From positions 24,573,001 through 24,637,000 of the forward strand of contig CM073519.1 of the NCBI GenBank assembly GCA_037074615.1: DNA of 64,000 nt. The letters are read 5' to 3'. The translations under genes were made by a program, and so were the position numbers. Of this stretch, positions 44,061-56,844 are shown piece after piece. Every line of letters begins with the position of its first letter. Position 1 is the stretch's first letter. The stretch comes from Leucaena leucocephala. Taxonomy: Eukaryota > Streptophyta > Magnoliopsida > Fabales > Fabaceae. Below the pieces are notes generated by a model. The model was not told the DNA's origin and ran no database searches. It saw only the letters and a list, made by a program, of their open reading frames with translations.

Positions 44061-45831
44061 CTTACTTTTGTACTTCTTATGGACCATTATGTAGCATTTA
44101 GAACCATTTATAAGTCCATTGAAGTTCAATTACAAAATATGGAATTTCACTCTTTACAAGTATTGTTCATATGGTAATTCCAGATTAAGAAATAAGCTTT
44201 GAAAAATCTTAACTAATTATAGAAAAATTGAAATGAAGTGGTTCAAAAAGCAACATGAAGCTAACATCTTAAAATTTAATAGAACAATACTTCCTTGGTC
44301 CAATTGACCAGTTAACTAAGTAAACTCTGATGTCAAATTTTACTATTCATTTGGTCAAATTTCTCAAAAATAGTTTTTAGTCCCAAATTTTAAAAATTTT
44401 GTTCTCTTTGTATAGGCATCGAAATAAGGCATTCTTGGTGTCAAAATGGAAATTAACATGCTAAATAAGTACTTCTAAAATATCATACATTTATTTGATC
44501 ATTTACTATTTGTAATTATAGCAACTACTGTGCTACTTCTAAGCATACATTTCATAAGTCATAAATAACATAAAGTACAATTAATCATTCCATCTATCCT
44601 CTAACTTCTTTCTTTACATCTTCATCTCCTTCCATGTTTGAAGAACGTGTTGGTGTGGGGGTGACATGGAGGGGGTGACATTTCAGGGGAAATCTTAATA
44701 GTAAATGGAAACCATACAATGTATGCAACTATATGCTTGATGTTACTATGTGTGCACTTAATGATCATGCTTGCATAATGATACTTACATGCTTCCATGT
44801 CCCTTAATTATAACATATGGCCATAGCATAAAAAGAAATAGAACATTACTTAATCATACATGCTTTATATCATCAAAGTAAGTAAACACATAAAGGCATC
44901 CAAGCAACATAAGCATACAAGTAAGTTCATTACCTCATACTCCTTGCTTTCCTTATCCTTTTGCTTTACTTTTTGCATCCTACTTCTCCTTGAGGCATGA
45001 CTGTCGTCTTTGAGCATACCAACCAAATCCTAACATTGCATTACCATTAACTCATTACAATTAAACTTCATTGAACATTGAACTTTATCTACTAAAGTAA
45101 CTTTCTTTAATCTTTGTTAATTAATTTGGTCTTTGAATCAATTGATGTCTTGACTTTTTCCTACACAATTTGGCCTTCTGAATCTATTTATGAACTCAGA
45201 ATTCACAAATTTTAGTAGCTACACACTGTTCTAGATGGACAGAATTGTATAACTTCATTTTTTTCTTTCAAAAATTCTCATTTTGATTTCAATACTTCCA
45301 ATACTTGTTCCTCTACTTTACCCCACATAATTTTTTATTTTAAAACTATTGGAAGCATAAAAATCATTAAATTCTAATCACTATTCATATGTGTGAATAG
45401 TAATAGAGAAGACTTCAAAAACTATAACTTTCAATTCCAATGCTTCGAAGGTTTCAAACCTATCCAATCCTACATAAAATCATCCTTTAAATTCAATGAA
45501 AGCATTAGATCATTCAGAATCCATCTCCTCATATCCAGAACAGCCTTGGCCAAAAGGCCTCAAGAAAGAGCAAAGTCAAGAATAACAACTCAATTCAATA
45601 ACCAACCATCAAACTAACTTGTTTAAGTATTTTCTACTTAATTCTATCTTGCTTTTATTCTTTCTTCATTTCTGTCCAGATTTGGGCAGCACCATTACCA
45701 AGAGAATATCTCACTTTTATTCCATTAAAACATAGGTTTCATCCTTCAAAAACACTTACAAACAAACTAGGAAGGATTACATAACTTAAGCTCTAGCTAA
45801 AGTGCCTTGAATCTCCCTTTGTCTTGGCTTG
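44061..45831 (-). mobile_element. LTR subtype B, segment 1 of 2 (own 3' part, terminus missing)
   Basis: It begins CTTACTTTTG, so about nine terminal bases (TGTAACATC) are lacking; collinear with 29007-30750. GCTTG at 45827-45831 is the left duplication of the solo LTR that follows. Segment 2 is 49009-50306. Confidence 0.85.
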
Positions 45832-48800
45832 TGTCACATCCTTACTTTTAACCTCAATTATACTCCATTAGAGGTGATTGGAACCAATTACATGATCATT
45901 TTCTTTGAAAACATCAATTTCCAAAAGTTTTGCTCTCAGGTACTATTCACTTTTACTATTCATTTGATAATTCCAGAACATGTACCCTGATTTGAAAATT
46001 CATAATTAATTGTAGAAAAATTAAAATAATGTAGTTCCAATTTCTAATGAAATCTCTTTCATACATATTTGAGGAAAAAATATGAAATTGAGGTTCTCTT
46101 GTCCACACGAAAATCAGTTTATGGGTTAAAAATCACTATTCATTTGGTAAAATCTGGAAGTTCCAGTTTCTTTACCTTAACTTCAAAAATTCATTTCTCT
46201 TTGGTTACTTATCCAAATGAACTGTGTTACCTATGGATTTGAAGCTCTAGATGTCATAGAAAAACTCGTTCATTTGATATATCAAATCATTGTGTGAACA
46301 TCACTGCCTCTCAGCACTCCTTTTATCTCAATTCTAGATCTTACTTCCAACTTTGGAAAATCATAACAATTCGGATACTTATCCAAATGAGGCTTTCTTG
46401 GTGTTGATTTAAAGCTCTGTATCTTAAATATAATCATACCAAATTTCAAACTAAAACTCATTGATTTAGGCATCATAATCATCATCACATCACCACTACC
46501 TCATAATAGGGTTATAAAAACATACACCATGCATACTAGCATATCACCCCATAGTGTCATGTAAGTCATGTAACTTATTATACAAACTTATTCATCAACA
46601 TTTACTCTCTTCCCTTGAGAGGATCCAGCACCTAAAACATAGTTATGCATGTGGAAGGAATGAGATTTCATGGAAATCCCAATAGCAAGTTATACAAACT
46701 ATAATATCATGCATGAATAATTGGATGCTTAACATGCAATCATGTGATGGGAGCTACTTCATAATGGTACATAAGCAAACTCTAACATACATATTGTCAT
46801 GACATAACTTGCAAGGAGTTGAAATCATTCATACTTCATCATAACATGATGACATAAGCTCAAGCTCAACCAAACACCATAATCAACAAGCAAGCAAAAC
46901 AATTAAACAAACATGAGTTATAGTTAGGTATCCTTGCTACCTCTTAGCTATCTTGGTCAAGACCTTCTTGAAGTGCTTTCCTTCCTTCACAAATGTCAAA
47001 ACCTAGCCATTACAACATAATATCAAGTTACAACTCAACTTGAAACCAAATCCAAGACTAGGTTTTCACTAGCTCCCTTTCTTTCTCTACTTTATGTTTC
47101 CTACTTCCACCTTTCCAAAATAAATTCTCATGGTTTATTTCCACATAATTTTTTATGTAGAATCTAAATATGAAATCAGAATTTCCAAAATCAAAACATA
47201 CCAATTGCTACAGTGCCAAACCGAAATGCATGCTCTTGTTTTCTAAAAATTCATGTTTTGATTCCAATGCTTCCAATACTTGTTCTCCTACTTTATCCGC
47301 ACACAATTTTCCATTTTAAACTCATTGGAAGCATTAAAATCATGAAATTACATCATATGAACAGTGTCACGTACAGTACCAGCAAGAACTCAAAACCCTA
47401 AATCCAAACATACTTGAATTCCCAAGCTTATACAACTTGATTCTAGCTTGTTTAAGCTTATATAAACTATCCATAACATAAAAATCATATTTTAACCACA
47501 TATGAGCAACACTTCCAGCAGCAACCATAAGGGACATATAGCATGAAAACCCCTTAAAACTATGAGCTAACTTGGTAGAACAAAGCTCAAGATCAAGGGA
47601 GATGAATACCTTGATTGTTACTTCACTTTGTGTGCTTCTTTCTTGGTTGAATGGAAATTGAGTTTGCCTATGGTTCTCAAGGCTTCCGCACATGGTCTGA
47701 AATGAGGGGGTATTTATAGAAAAATTTGGGTTAAAATGGATGGCCAAGATTGATTTGGTTACTATTTGATCCAAGGGGCTCATATTTAATCTTGGATTTA
47801 ACTTTTTCTAAAAATAATAATTATGACATCATGTGGGACAACTCATGGGACACCTAAGAGGGTTAGGTGGCGTGCTTCCCATGTAAAGAAACTTTTGAAA
47901 AGATTCTAGTCCAATCCGGTACCGATCGGTGCAGTTTCATAACAACTAGACTGTTTTCTGTTCCTAATTTTTTATAATGTACCAGAATATGTATTATGTC
48001 CTGGGAATTAATGTATAGACTTCTTATACCATTGAAATTGTTATACTAAGTATTTATCTGCCATCCAACCCTTGAGAAATTACCAAAACACCCTTGGTGT
48101 CATTTCTTGCACTATACTGACCCTAAGGGCATAATTGTCATTTCACCCCTCTTTGTACTACCTTATGGCATATACTGGCTCTAACTAATCACATTTATAC
48201 TATGTTCCATGTTTTTGACCTATCCAAAATGACCAAAATGACCTCCATCCACTACTGGTACAGTATGGGCTTCTAGGGGCATTTTCTTAATTTTGCACTT
48301 TTCCTGGATTGCTCTGGTCTCTGGCCCACTTAACTGTCCAGTCACCTTAATGGGCTCATGATGGCACCATCTGGACCTTATTATGGGCTTATTGCCTTTA
48401 TGACCCAATGCACAATACAAATCTCCCGATCCTATTTATCGGGTATTTTATTTCACTGTAAAATCCGGTATGGCTTCTACAGGGTTCCTTTTCTAATTCT
48501 GTCAACTTTATAAATTCATATATTAAATATATGAATTTCCTATAAACTCTCATCTAACTTTTGGAACTGAAAAATACTGTAATAATTCCTTCTGACTTCA
48601 GGAATTTATATCAATTAATCGTGACCTCAAATCAAAATTATGTGTTGTGTTAAACTGACCGAAATATTTTTGTCTATCAACTGGTAAAATTTGGGTCTAA
48701 TATGATTCTGGGCATTTTTGGCCTGTTTTGGCTCAACTTTTCCATATTTACATTTAGGTCCCTTAATTTTTGAATAATTGCACTTTAGTCCTTGAACTTT

Positions 48801-49008
48801 TCATTAATTGCATTTACGTCCCTCCTTTTATTTCTACTTCCATTTTTTGTCTTCAAACTTTTCAATTTGTGTTTTGGTCCCTATTCTTTCCTTAGTTATT
48901 AATCCTTCCCTTTCTTTTCTCAATCTAATACAGTTTATTCCAAGAATATTATATCCATTGTAGATAAACTGTACAGCTACATCAGGTCCAAAAATTGGGG
49001 ATATGACA
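45832..49008 (-). mobile_element. solo LTR subtype A with perfect GCTTG duplication
   Basis: 3177 bp, TGTCACATCC to the complement of TGTCATATCCCCAATTTT, flanked by GCTTG at 45827-45831 and 49009-49013 and by continuous B LTR sequence. TATA box 47711-47718. There is no internal domain, so it is a solo LTR. Confidence 0.95.
47711..47718 (-). promoter_or_regulatory. LTR TATA box
   Basis: TATAAATA on -, followed by CCCCC. Confidence 0.6.
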
Positions 49009-50306
49009 GCTTGAGTTTCCATTTGGCCATAGTTTCTCCAAGGGTTCCAAGCTCATGTTTTTGCAAGGAAATGGAGGGGTATTTATAGCCAAAACTTTGG
49101 CAACTTGGGACAAGAATATTCGTCCTTCAACTAATTATTACAACTCCCTAATCTTGAATCTTATTAGTTACTTAATTCTTTAATCTTCATTAACTTAATT
49201 CTTATATTATTTTAATAAATTTCATCACATGTGATAAGGTTTATCTCTTCTTCATAATGCCATATGTCCCTTGATATGGGTCCTACCATGTGCACATTGG
49301 CTTCCTCTTTAATTCTCTTGATTTTCCTTTGATTTTTTTATTTAAATTTCATAAAATATCCAAAATTGGATTAAGCTCCAAGACTTTATTTTGGGCTTAT
49401 TGGGCTTCATATTGACACCATATTGGGCCTCTTTTAGGTCCAATAGCTAATTGGCATAAATCCCAAGGCACTTTCTTTATACCGATAATCTTAAATCACC
49501 TTGATATTTGAGATAAATGCTATACATCTCTTTTAATAGTTCTGACATTTTTAGAAATTCATTATAATATAAAATGAATTTTCTACAAAGTCTAATAATT
49601 TTTTGAGACCCATAAGTCTTGCTAAAAATTCCCTACATTTCCTTTAACTCTTTATCAGTGTTTGATTTCACATTAAATTTCATAATTAATTCTACATAAC
49701 TCCTTTTTGACTTCTTCTAGAGTAATAAATTCTTATATTAGTTATAACAATTTACTGCTAAATTTTATCTGATTATGAGGTCCAGAGGATACTGTAATAA
49801 TCTCACGACTTCATAAATTAATATTAATTTATTGGGACTTAAAATCAAAATTCTGTGTTGCGCTAAACTGATCATAATAGTTTTATCCATTTTATGGTAA
49901 AATTTGATACCAAAATGCTTTTGGGCAGTTTTTTGCCTTTTCTGCCTTAACTTTCTATAATTACCATTTTGCCCCTAGACTTTTAGAAATTGCACTTGAT
50001 GCCTCAACTTTAAATAATTATACTTAATGGCACAAAGCTTATGTCTACTTCCATTTTGTACCATATAACTTTTAGAATTTTCACTTTAGTCCCTTTCTTT
50101 TCCAAAATAACCATTATGTCCGGAACTTTCATTAATTGCAATTTAGTCCCTAGACTTTCTCTAAATTGTAATTTAGCCCCTTTTCTCTTTCTTTGGCTTA
50201 AAACTTATCTTAATCATTATCTTTTCTTCTGATTACCATCCAAATCCCTTTATAACCTCTTTCCTTTATCAGTCTTATATAGATAGGCAAAATTTACGAT
50301 GTTACA
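49009..50306 (-). mobile_element. LTR subtype B, segment 2 of 2 (own start)
   Basis: It resumes at GCTTGAGTTTCC (as at 30740) and ends at 50306 with the complement of TGTAACATCGTAAATTTT. TATA box 49080-49087 (on -). Confidence 0.88.
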
Positions 50307-50390
50307 GTTAGCCTCTACTTTACTACTGGTTAACTTAGTTTTTTTTATAATTAAATCTTAGTTTTTTTATAATTAAAATGACAGTTATCA
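50307..50390 (+). mobile_element. fragment of H LTR (right end)
   Basis: It matches 17896-17965 and ends TGACAGTTATCA. A local tandem duplication (CTTAGTTTTTTTATAATTAAA, two units) lies at about 50334-50378. With 43945-44060 it forms one H LTR split by G LTRs, lacking about 140 bp between. Confidence 0.78.
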
Positions 50391-53300
50391 CTAACTCAAT
50401 AGATAATTCCCCAAGACTAATCACCAAAGCAAATATTATCTATAAGAATTTACTCATTTCCTCTATCCCTTAGGAATTTCTCATATCATTCTCGTCTTTC
50501 ATAATTTTGCTATGTTTAGTACTGTATAAAGCTACACAGGCTCTACTTGCACATAACTGTTATATCTGTACAACTTATCTAGTAGACATTTCTCTAGCAT
50601 AAGTTACACTGTCTATTTTCTTGTCTCTATCGCAAGAACAATCTGGCTTTATCGCAATAGCAATCTAGCTCCATTGTGATAACATTAACTTTCATCACAT
50701 AGACGCTGCTCCCTTTCAGAGCTGCATCATCTTTCATAACTGTATCTCATTTCATGTTCATGGTACATCATTCATGTATTTCATCTCTAATCTTGTTCTT
50801 TGTCTAACTGACTATCATTGTTTGATCATAAACTGTCATTATAATCTTTAGAGGATTAATTGGCTAACTATCTCGTTTATCACTTTTCTATTACTTCATC
50901 ATTACCAGGTTAAATTATCTAATTGCATGTCATATGGTATGGGAGCAACATAATTTTCCCAAAATTTTCCAATCATATATACTCTACCCCAACATGGAAT
51001 GCCAAAGGAGAGTATACATCCACCAAAGCATACTCTAACATGTATAATATGCTAGAAGATGCAATTATTTAAACATACTCTAACATGTGTATTATCATAT
51101 AACAACTGCAAGGAGATGTAACTGTTCATCATAACATATGGCAACATAAGCCATATCATCATCACATAATTTCCTCAACATCCATCTTACGCACACTACA
51201 ATTAAACAATTAACTAAGTAAACTTGAAAGAATTGTTTCCTCTGTCACATTATTTGACAAATCTTGATCATATATTCAGGAACCTGAAATATTTACTTAT
51301 CTAACTTAGGCTGCCACGTTACCCTCCTACTAGGGTATAGACTCAACCTTCACTACTTTATCTTACTCTTGATTATCACTCTTTCTTAAATTGGGGAGTC
51401 TTTTCATCTTTTAAGCTATGGCTACCTTTCTCTCTCTAGACATCATGATCTTCTTTTCCTAATCTTGCATACATCTACCATTCTGTTAAACTTTTGTAAT
51501 TACCTGAGAAATATTCTTTCTTTGTAACAAGGAATTCAATCTGTTAATTAACTTCTCAGTTATTCAACTCTTACTATTCATGTGGATAAACTTGGCTAAG
51601 TATTCATCAAAGGGTTCCTCTTTCCCTGCTTTAACTCTTAGCCTCAGTATCTCTATCTAATTGAGAGGAATGCTTGTCATAAAACTATTCAAGAAAAACT
51701 TGTCAAGTGAGCGGATTAATCTCCAACTCTATGGAGTAACTTTTGCATATCTTTACAGTCTCTTAACTATTTCTATCTATATATCAGCCCCATTTTGCTC
51801 TTGACCAGATTGTGGTTCATTTTTTGTCTGCCTCTTGATCATAGCGAACTTGAGTTGCATAGATCTACTACTATTACTTTTGCTCCCTGGGGTGCTCTAC
51901 CCTAGGTTTACTAGGTTATTATTTCTTCGTGATGGAATTTCCCCTATTTTAGGAACATTTGCTATCTATCTATTAACCTTCACATCTCTAACCTTAAGCC
52001 ATGTATTAGGCTAATTCATAGGCAAGTCTCATTCTAATTTATAATCCTTTTGTTCAGGAAAGACTAGCTAAACAAAGCCTTTTGTAATATAGATATACTC
52101 TTAGTGATCATATGGAGGATCTACTTTTGATCATCTTCTTAAATCGATCTTCTGTATCTCAGTACCTTGTATTGTTTTCCTTTCATGCACTGTGTGCTAA
52201 ACCTCTAACTGATAAATTTAAACAAGGTTGGAATCTTCATCCTCATCATCAAGTCTTTATGCATCCTAGTCACGACTTGAGTATTGGCTAGTCATGTCTC
52301 ATATTCTCTGTTACTACTAGTAGCGACCTAAAGATCTTCACATAGCAACTTGGACATAGCTTTCTATAAACATTCTCTTATAATGTTCTTTGTCCAGTTT
52401 TTACTTTAGCAATGACCAATTCTTTTTCTTGACTTCGATAAATTTGAATCACTCGAAACTCATCCATATCTATCTACCAAAAATAAATTAAATAGGGAAC
52501 ATACTCATATAGATGGTCAACCAACTAGCATTTCATCATATCACATAAAAACTCATGTTTCATGTCATCATAGTATTTGTACATATATTACATACATGTC
52601 AATTACATATACGAGGTATGTCGTAACTATTATACATCTATGTAATTACTTTACACTTTTTACATATTCACATTACCCCTCAACTCAGTTTAAATTATTT
52701 TCTAATGAACTGCAAGTACTTTTGCATATGAAAATGCTAACCCTGTATATAAATTGGCGGATCATTCGCCAATAATTCACTTAGGGTTATATGATAGTAT
52801 TACCAACTTATGCTAGTCTTCTATAATATAAACCTAATTCAGATCTATGCCCTCCATTTAATATCTGTCTATCATCCCTGCTACAATATTGAGAAAATAC
52901 AAGTAGATTGACTACTCTTGATCTCTAGTTCTATCAATCCCTTTATCTAGATTGAGTAATTAACTATCTACAACTTTCTTGAGACTAATATAGTCAACAT
53001 TATATACCTTTGACAAAGAAGATTGGTGTTGACTTGGACAAGAAAAGTCTCACTATATGTATCTATAAAGTCATATATTCTTGGCTTGCGAGAATAGGAA
53101 GGGATTGTCATAGACTATAACTCAGTCTCTGGTCGAGGAGTAACAATATCTGGTCTACTTGTAACCTAATACCAGTACTCAGTTTTCTCGTCAGTAATTT
53201 GTCCTCTCATTAGAGGAATAAAGTTTGTATCAGGGTTAGAGGGCACTATAAGAAACTCATACCGTATAAAGTTGCTAGACTCAGTATCATCTGGTATATG

Positions 53301-53663
53301 CATAACTTTAAGCTAAATCTCTACATGATCTCTAAAATGCTTTGTTAAATCAAAAGAAATATCTATGGAATATTCTACTATAGACTTTCCTGACTGATCC
53401 TCTATACCATCATTTAAACTCCCTTTACTGTATGGAAGATGATCAAAGTATGGATGTACATCATCTTCATAATCATTACTAGCCAGGGATCTCCTTTATT
53501 AATTGATGACTCTTACTTAACTTTATAAAATTATATATCTACTCCTACAGGATTAGCTTAATTAAGCATTGCTAACTATCACAACAAATATCGTAACTTA
53601 ACAAAGTACTTACTAGTTAGAGTTAGGGTCTGGGGATTGTCCTATCTGATACCAGAAACTTCT
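50391..53663 (-). pseudogene. internal region of another - strand G element with decayed gag
   Basis: Collinear with 33830-36380. Near 51590-51650 the - strand reads KEEPFDEYLAKFIHM, matching FDEYLAKFIRL of the clear gag at 39080, which ties this region to gypsy gag. The upstream-ORF equivalent (52850-53560) is too broken to read. No pol motif seen. Motif array at 52262-52470. Confidence 0.7.
52262..52470. repeat. decayed GTCRYGAC motif cluster
   Basis: TAGTCACGACTT, TAGTCATGTC, AGTAGCGACC and GCAATGACC stand at the position corresponding to the 13310-13592 array. Confidence 0.5.
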
Positions 53664-53675
53664 GCTCTAATACTA
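53664..53675 (-). other. primer-binding site (decayed)
   Basis: TAGTATTAGAGC on -, two transitions from TGGTATCAGAGC, next to the LTR at 53679. Confidence 0.75.
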
Positions 53676-53678
53676 AAA

Positions 53679-54611
53679 TGTAACATCTTTATTTTTGTAT
53701 GTCTTAAGAATTATTCGGTAGCATTTAGAACCACTTACATGACCTTTGAAATCCATTAGCTAAATATGAAATTTTACTCTTCACGAGTTACTGTTCATAT
53801 GGTATTTTAGATTAGGCAATGAACTTTGAGAAACCATAATTAATTCTTGGAAAATCAAAATCAAGTGATTCAAAAAGCTACGTGAAGATAACATCTTGAC
53901 ATATAAGAGAAAAATAAGTTCCTGACCAAATACTTTTTAATCATCAAATATTACTATTTATTTGGTCAAAAATTCAGAAAATAGATTATGGTTCCTGACT
54001 TTGGAAAATTTGTTCTCTTTGTATAGTATCAAAATAAGGCATACTTAGTGACAAAATGAAACTTGACATGTTAACTAAATGTCTATAAAATTTCATACTT
54101 TTATTCCATTATTTACTATTTTTCGTTATATCATGAACATCACTGCTCTAATTGGTCATATTATATCATTACATGTAACAATTTTTCATGTAACATTTCT
54201 ACTACCTAATCCCTAACTTCTCTTCATGCTTCTTCATCTTTTTTCATCATTCATGAACCTACTAGGATTGGGATTACTAGGGAAATCTCAGTAGTAAATG
54301 GTATTAAATAGTGCATGCATTAATGTAAATACTTGTGCTTGCTTGTGAAAGTGTTAACATTGTGTAATGTGCATGCTTCCATGTAACATATGAAATACAA
54401 TTAGCCAAAGTAATCATAGAAATAGAGCTTCAATAATTAACACATATGCAAACAATTCAACATATCTATAAAACAACCTAACATAACATCCAATACATAC
54501 AAGTTTAGAATAATTTACTATCTCACATGCTTGACATTCCTTTACTTTATCTTTACTTCTTCCTTCTTACTTCTCCATGATATGTGGCTACCCTCTTTTA
54601 AGCACACCAAT
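53679..54611 (-). mobile_element. 5' LTR (subtype B), own 3' part
   Basis: TGTAACATC at 53679 follows the PBS; collinear with 28998-29910. It is interrupted at 54612 by a C LTR; the rest of this LTR is not seen before the window end. Confidence 0.85.
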
Positions 54612-55349
54612 TGAAACATCCTCATTTTCATACGTCTTAGAGACCAAACGGTAGTATCTGGAATCACTTTTAAGGCTATTGAAGTCAAATTACTCAATGT
54701 AGAATTTTACTCTTAGCGAGTACTATTCACTGTGTAAATTTTAGAGGAGTGACTAGACTTTAAAAAATCATAACTAATTCTAGAAAAAACAAAACAAAGT
54801 GGTTCAAATTGCTAAACTAGGCTAACTTAATGCTCTTTCAGGAAAAAATAACTCGTTGACAATGACTTGACCAGGTCAATGTCAATAAATGTCTGAAGTT
54901 TACTGTTCATCCTACATTTTCCCCTAATTTCAGCACTTTGGTCCCAACATTTGCACTAAACAATCCCCAGCTTTTCTTCATGCTTCTTTAGTCCTCTTCT
55001 AATATACCTATGGGATTGGGATTACATAGAAGGGGATAGATTTTTGGGGAAATCTCAGATGCAAACATTAACTATACAATGTATGTAACTATATGCTTGA
55101 TGTTACTATGTATGCACTTAATGATCATGCTTGCATCATGATAACATACATGCTTCCATGTTACTTAAATATAACATATGACCATAGTATAAAAAGAATC
55201 AAAGCATTACTTAATCATACATGCTTCACATCATCAAGGTAAGAAAACATCACATAAAACATCCAAGCAGTATAAGCATACAAGTAGGTAAGTTTACTAC
55301 CTGGCATGTAGCTTTTCCTCTAGCTCCTAGCCTTGCCTCTAAGGTTCCT
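54612..55349 (-). mobile_element. C LTR, outer copy, segment 1 of 2
   Basis: It starts TGAAACATCCTCATTTTC (own 3' end mutated) and is the reverse complement of about 56015-56757. It is interrupted by the + oriented C LTR; TTCCT at 55345-55349 is the left duplication. Confidence 0.88.
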
Positions 55350-56757
55350 TGTCATATCCCAATTTTTAGGCCTAGAAGCTCAGTTGGTAACCTTAAAAAG
55401 GCAAGCTACTAGACCCTATTGTGCAAGAGTCCCAGAAGTATACAAATGATGTTTAGGGACTAAACTTCAAGAAAGTGAAAATTAAGAAAAATAGTGAAAG
55501 TCCCTATAGGCATAATGGAAAAGTAAGGTGTTTCTTGGGAACTGAGCCACCGGAGTGCTTGGTCTTGGTTAAAAACTCAAGATGACATTTTAAACCCTAA
55601 AAACGTAGGCCCAAGGGTTATGGGAGTTTGAGAGGTATTAAAATAATATTTTAGGGCTTTTCAATAAAGTAAAGTGACTCGGTCAAAGATATAACTGGGG
55701 AAAGTGATCTGGAATCATGAGGTGGCATAAAAGGGACCCACAAGGTGCCACATGGCATTATTAGAGGAAAAGAAGAAAAATTAAGGACACATGTCATGAG
55801 ATTAGAAAAAGGAGAAAAAGTAAAAGGACACGTGGCACAATCTCGGCCATTCATTATAGGAAAAGACTCTAGAATTCTTTGGAGAGGTTGAGTCAACTGG
55901 TGAGGTGTCCCAAGGGCCCCACCAATTGTGCCACATACCCCCTGAGGTAAGTAGAGCTATACTAGATAACAATAAAGATATTATTATGCTATGTATAGGC
56001 TCTGACTTATGAGAAGAAGGGACCTTAGAGGGAAGGCTAAGAGCTGGAAGGAAAGGCTACATGCCAGGTAGTAGACTTACCTACTTGTATGCTTATACTG
56101 CTTGGATGTTTTCTGTGATGTTTTCTTACCTTGATTATGTGAGGCAAGTATGATTAAGTAATGATATGCTTCTTTTTATGGTAGGGTCATATGTTATATT
56201 TAAGTAACATAGAAGCATGTATGTTATCATGATGCAAGCATGATCATTAAGTGCCTACATAGTAACATCAAGCATATAATTACATACATTGTATGGTTTT
56301 CGTTTGCTACTGAGATTTCCCCAAAAATATCACCCCCTTCCATGTAATCCCAATCCCACAGGTATGTTAGAAAAAGATTGAAGAAGCATGAAGAGAAGCT
56401 GGGGATTGGATAGTGTAAATGTTGGGACTAAAATGCTGGAATCAGGGGAAAATACTGGATAAACAGTAAACTTTGGATATTGGCTAACATTAACCTGGTA
56501 AAGGCATGGTCAACGAGTTATTTTTCCTTGAAAGAGCATTAAGTTAGCTTCATGTAACAATTTGAACCACTTAATTTTATTTTTTCTAAAATTAGTTATA
56601 ATTTATTGAAGTCGGGTTACTCCTCTAAAATTTACACAGTGAATAGTACTCGATTAGATTAAAATTCTAGATTGAGTAATTTGATTTTAATAGCCTTAGA
56701 AGTGGTTCCAAATGCTACCGTTTGGTCTCTAAGACGTATGAAAATGAGGATGTTTTA
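55350..56757 (+). mobile_element. solo C LTR inserted inverted into another C LTR
   Basis: 1408 bp from TGTCATATCCCAATTTTTAG to GGATGTTTTA (CA end mutated to TA). It is flanked by TTCCT at 55345-55349 and 56758-56762, and the outer C LTR resumes afterward. The open frame at 55651-55896 is chance. Confidence 0.92.
55828..55837 (+). promoter_or_regulatory. G-box/ABRE-like element in the C LTR
   Basis: ACACGTGGCA contains the CACGTG core bound by plant bZIP/bHLH factors. A single occurrence; function is inference. Confidence 0.3.
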
Positions 56758-56844
56758 TTCCTTCTTTTCATAGGTCATAGCCTATACATAGCATAATAAT
56801 ATCTCCATTATTATCCAGTATAGCTATACTTAACTCATGCTTAA
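56758..56844 (-). mobile_element. C LTR, outer copy, segment 2 of 2
   Basis: It matches the complement of about 55945-56010 (GCCTATACATAGCATAATAA), then is interrupted by the + B LTR at 56845. The own-start half of this C LTR is not present. Confidence 0.8.
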
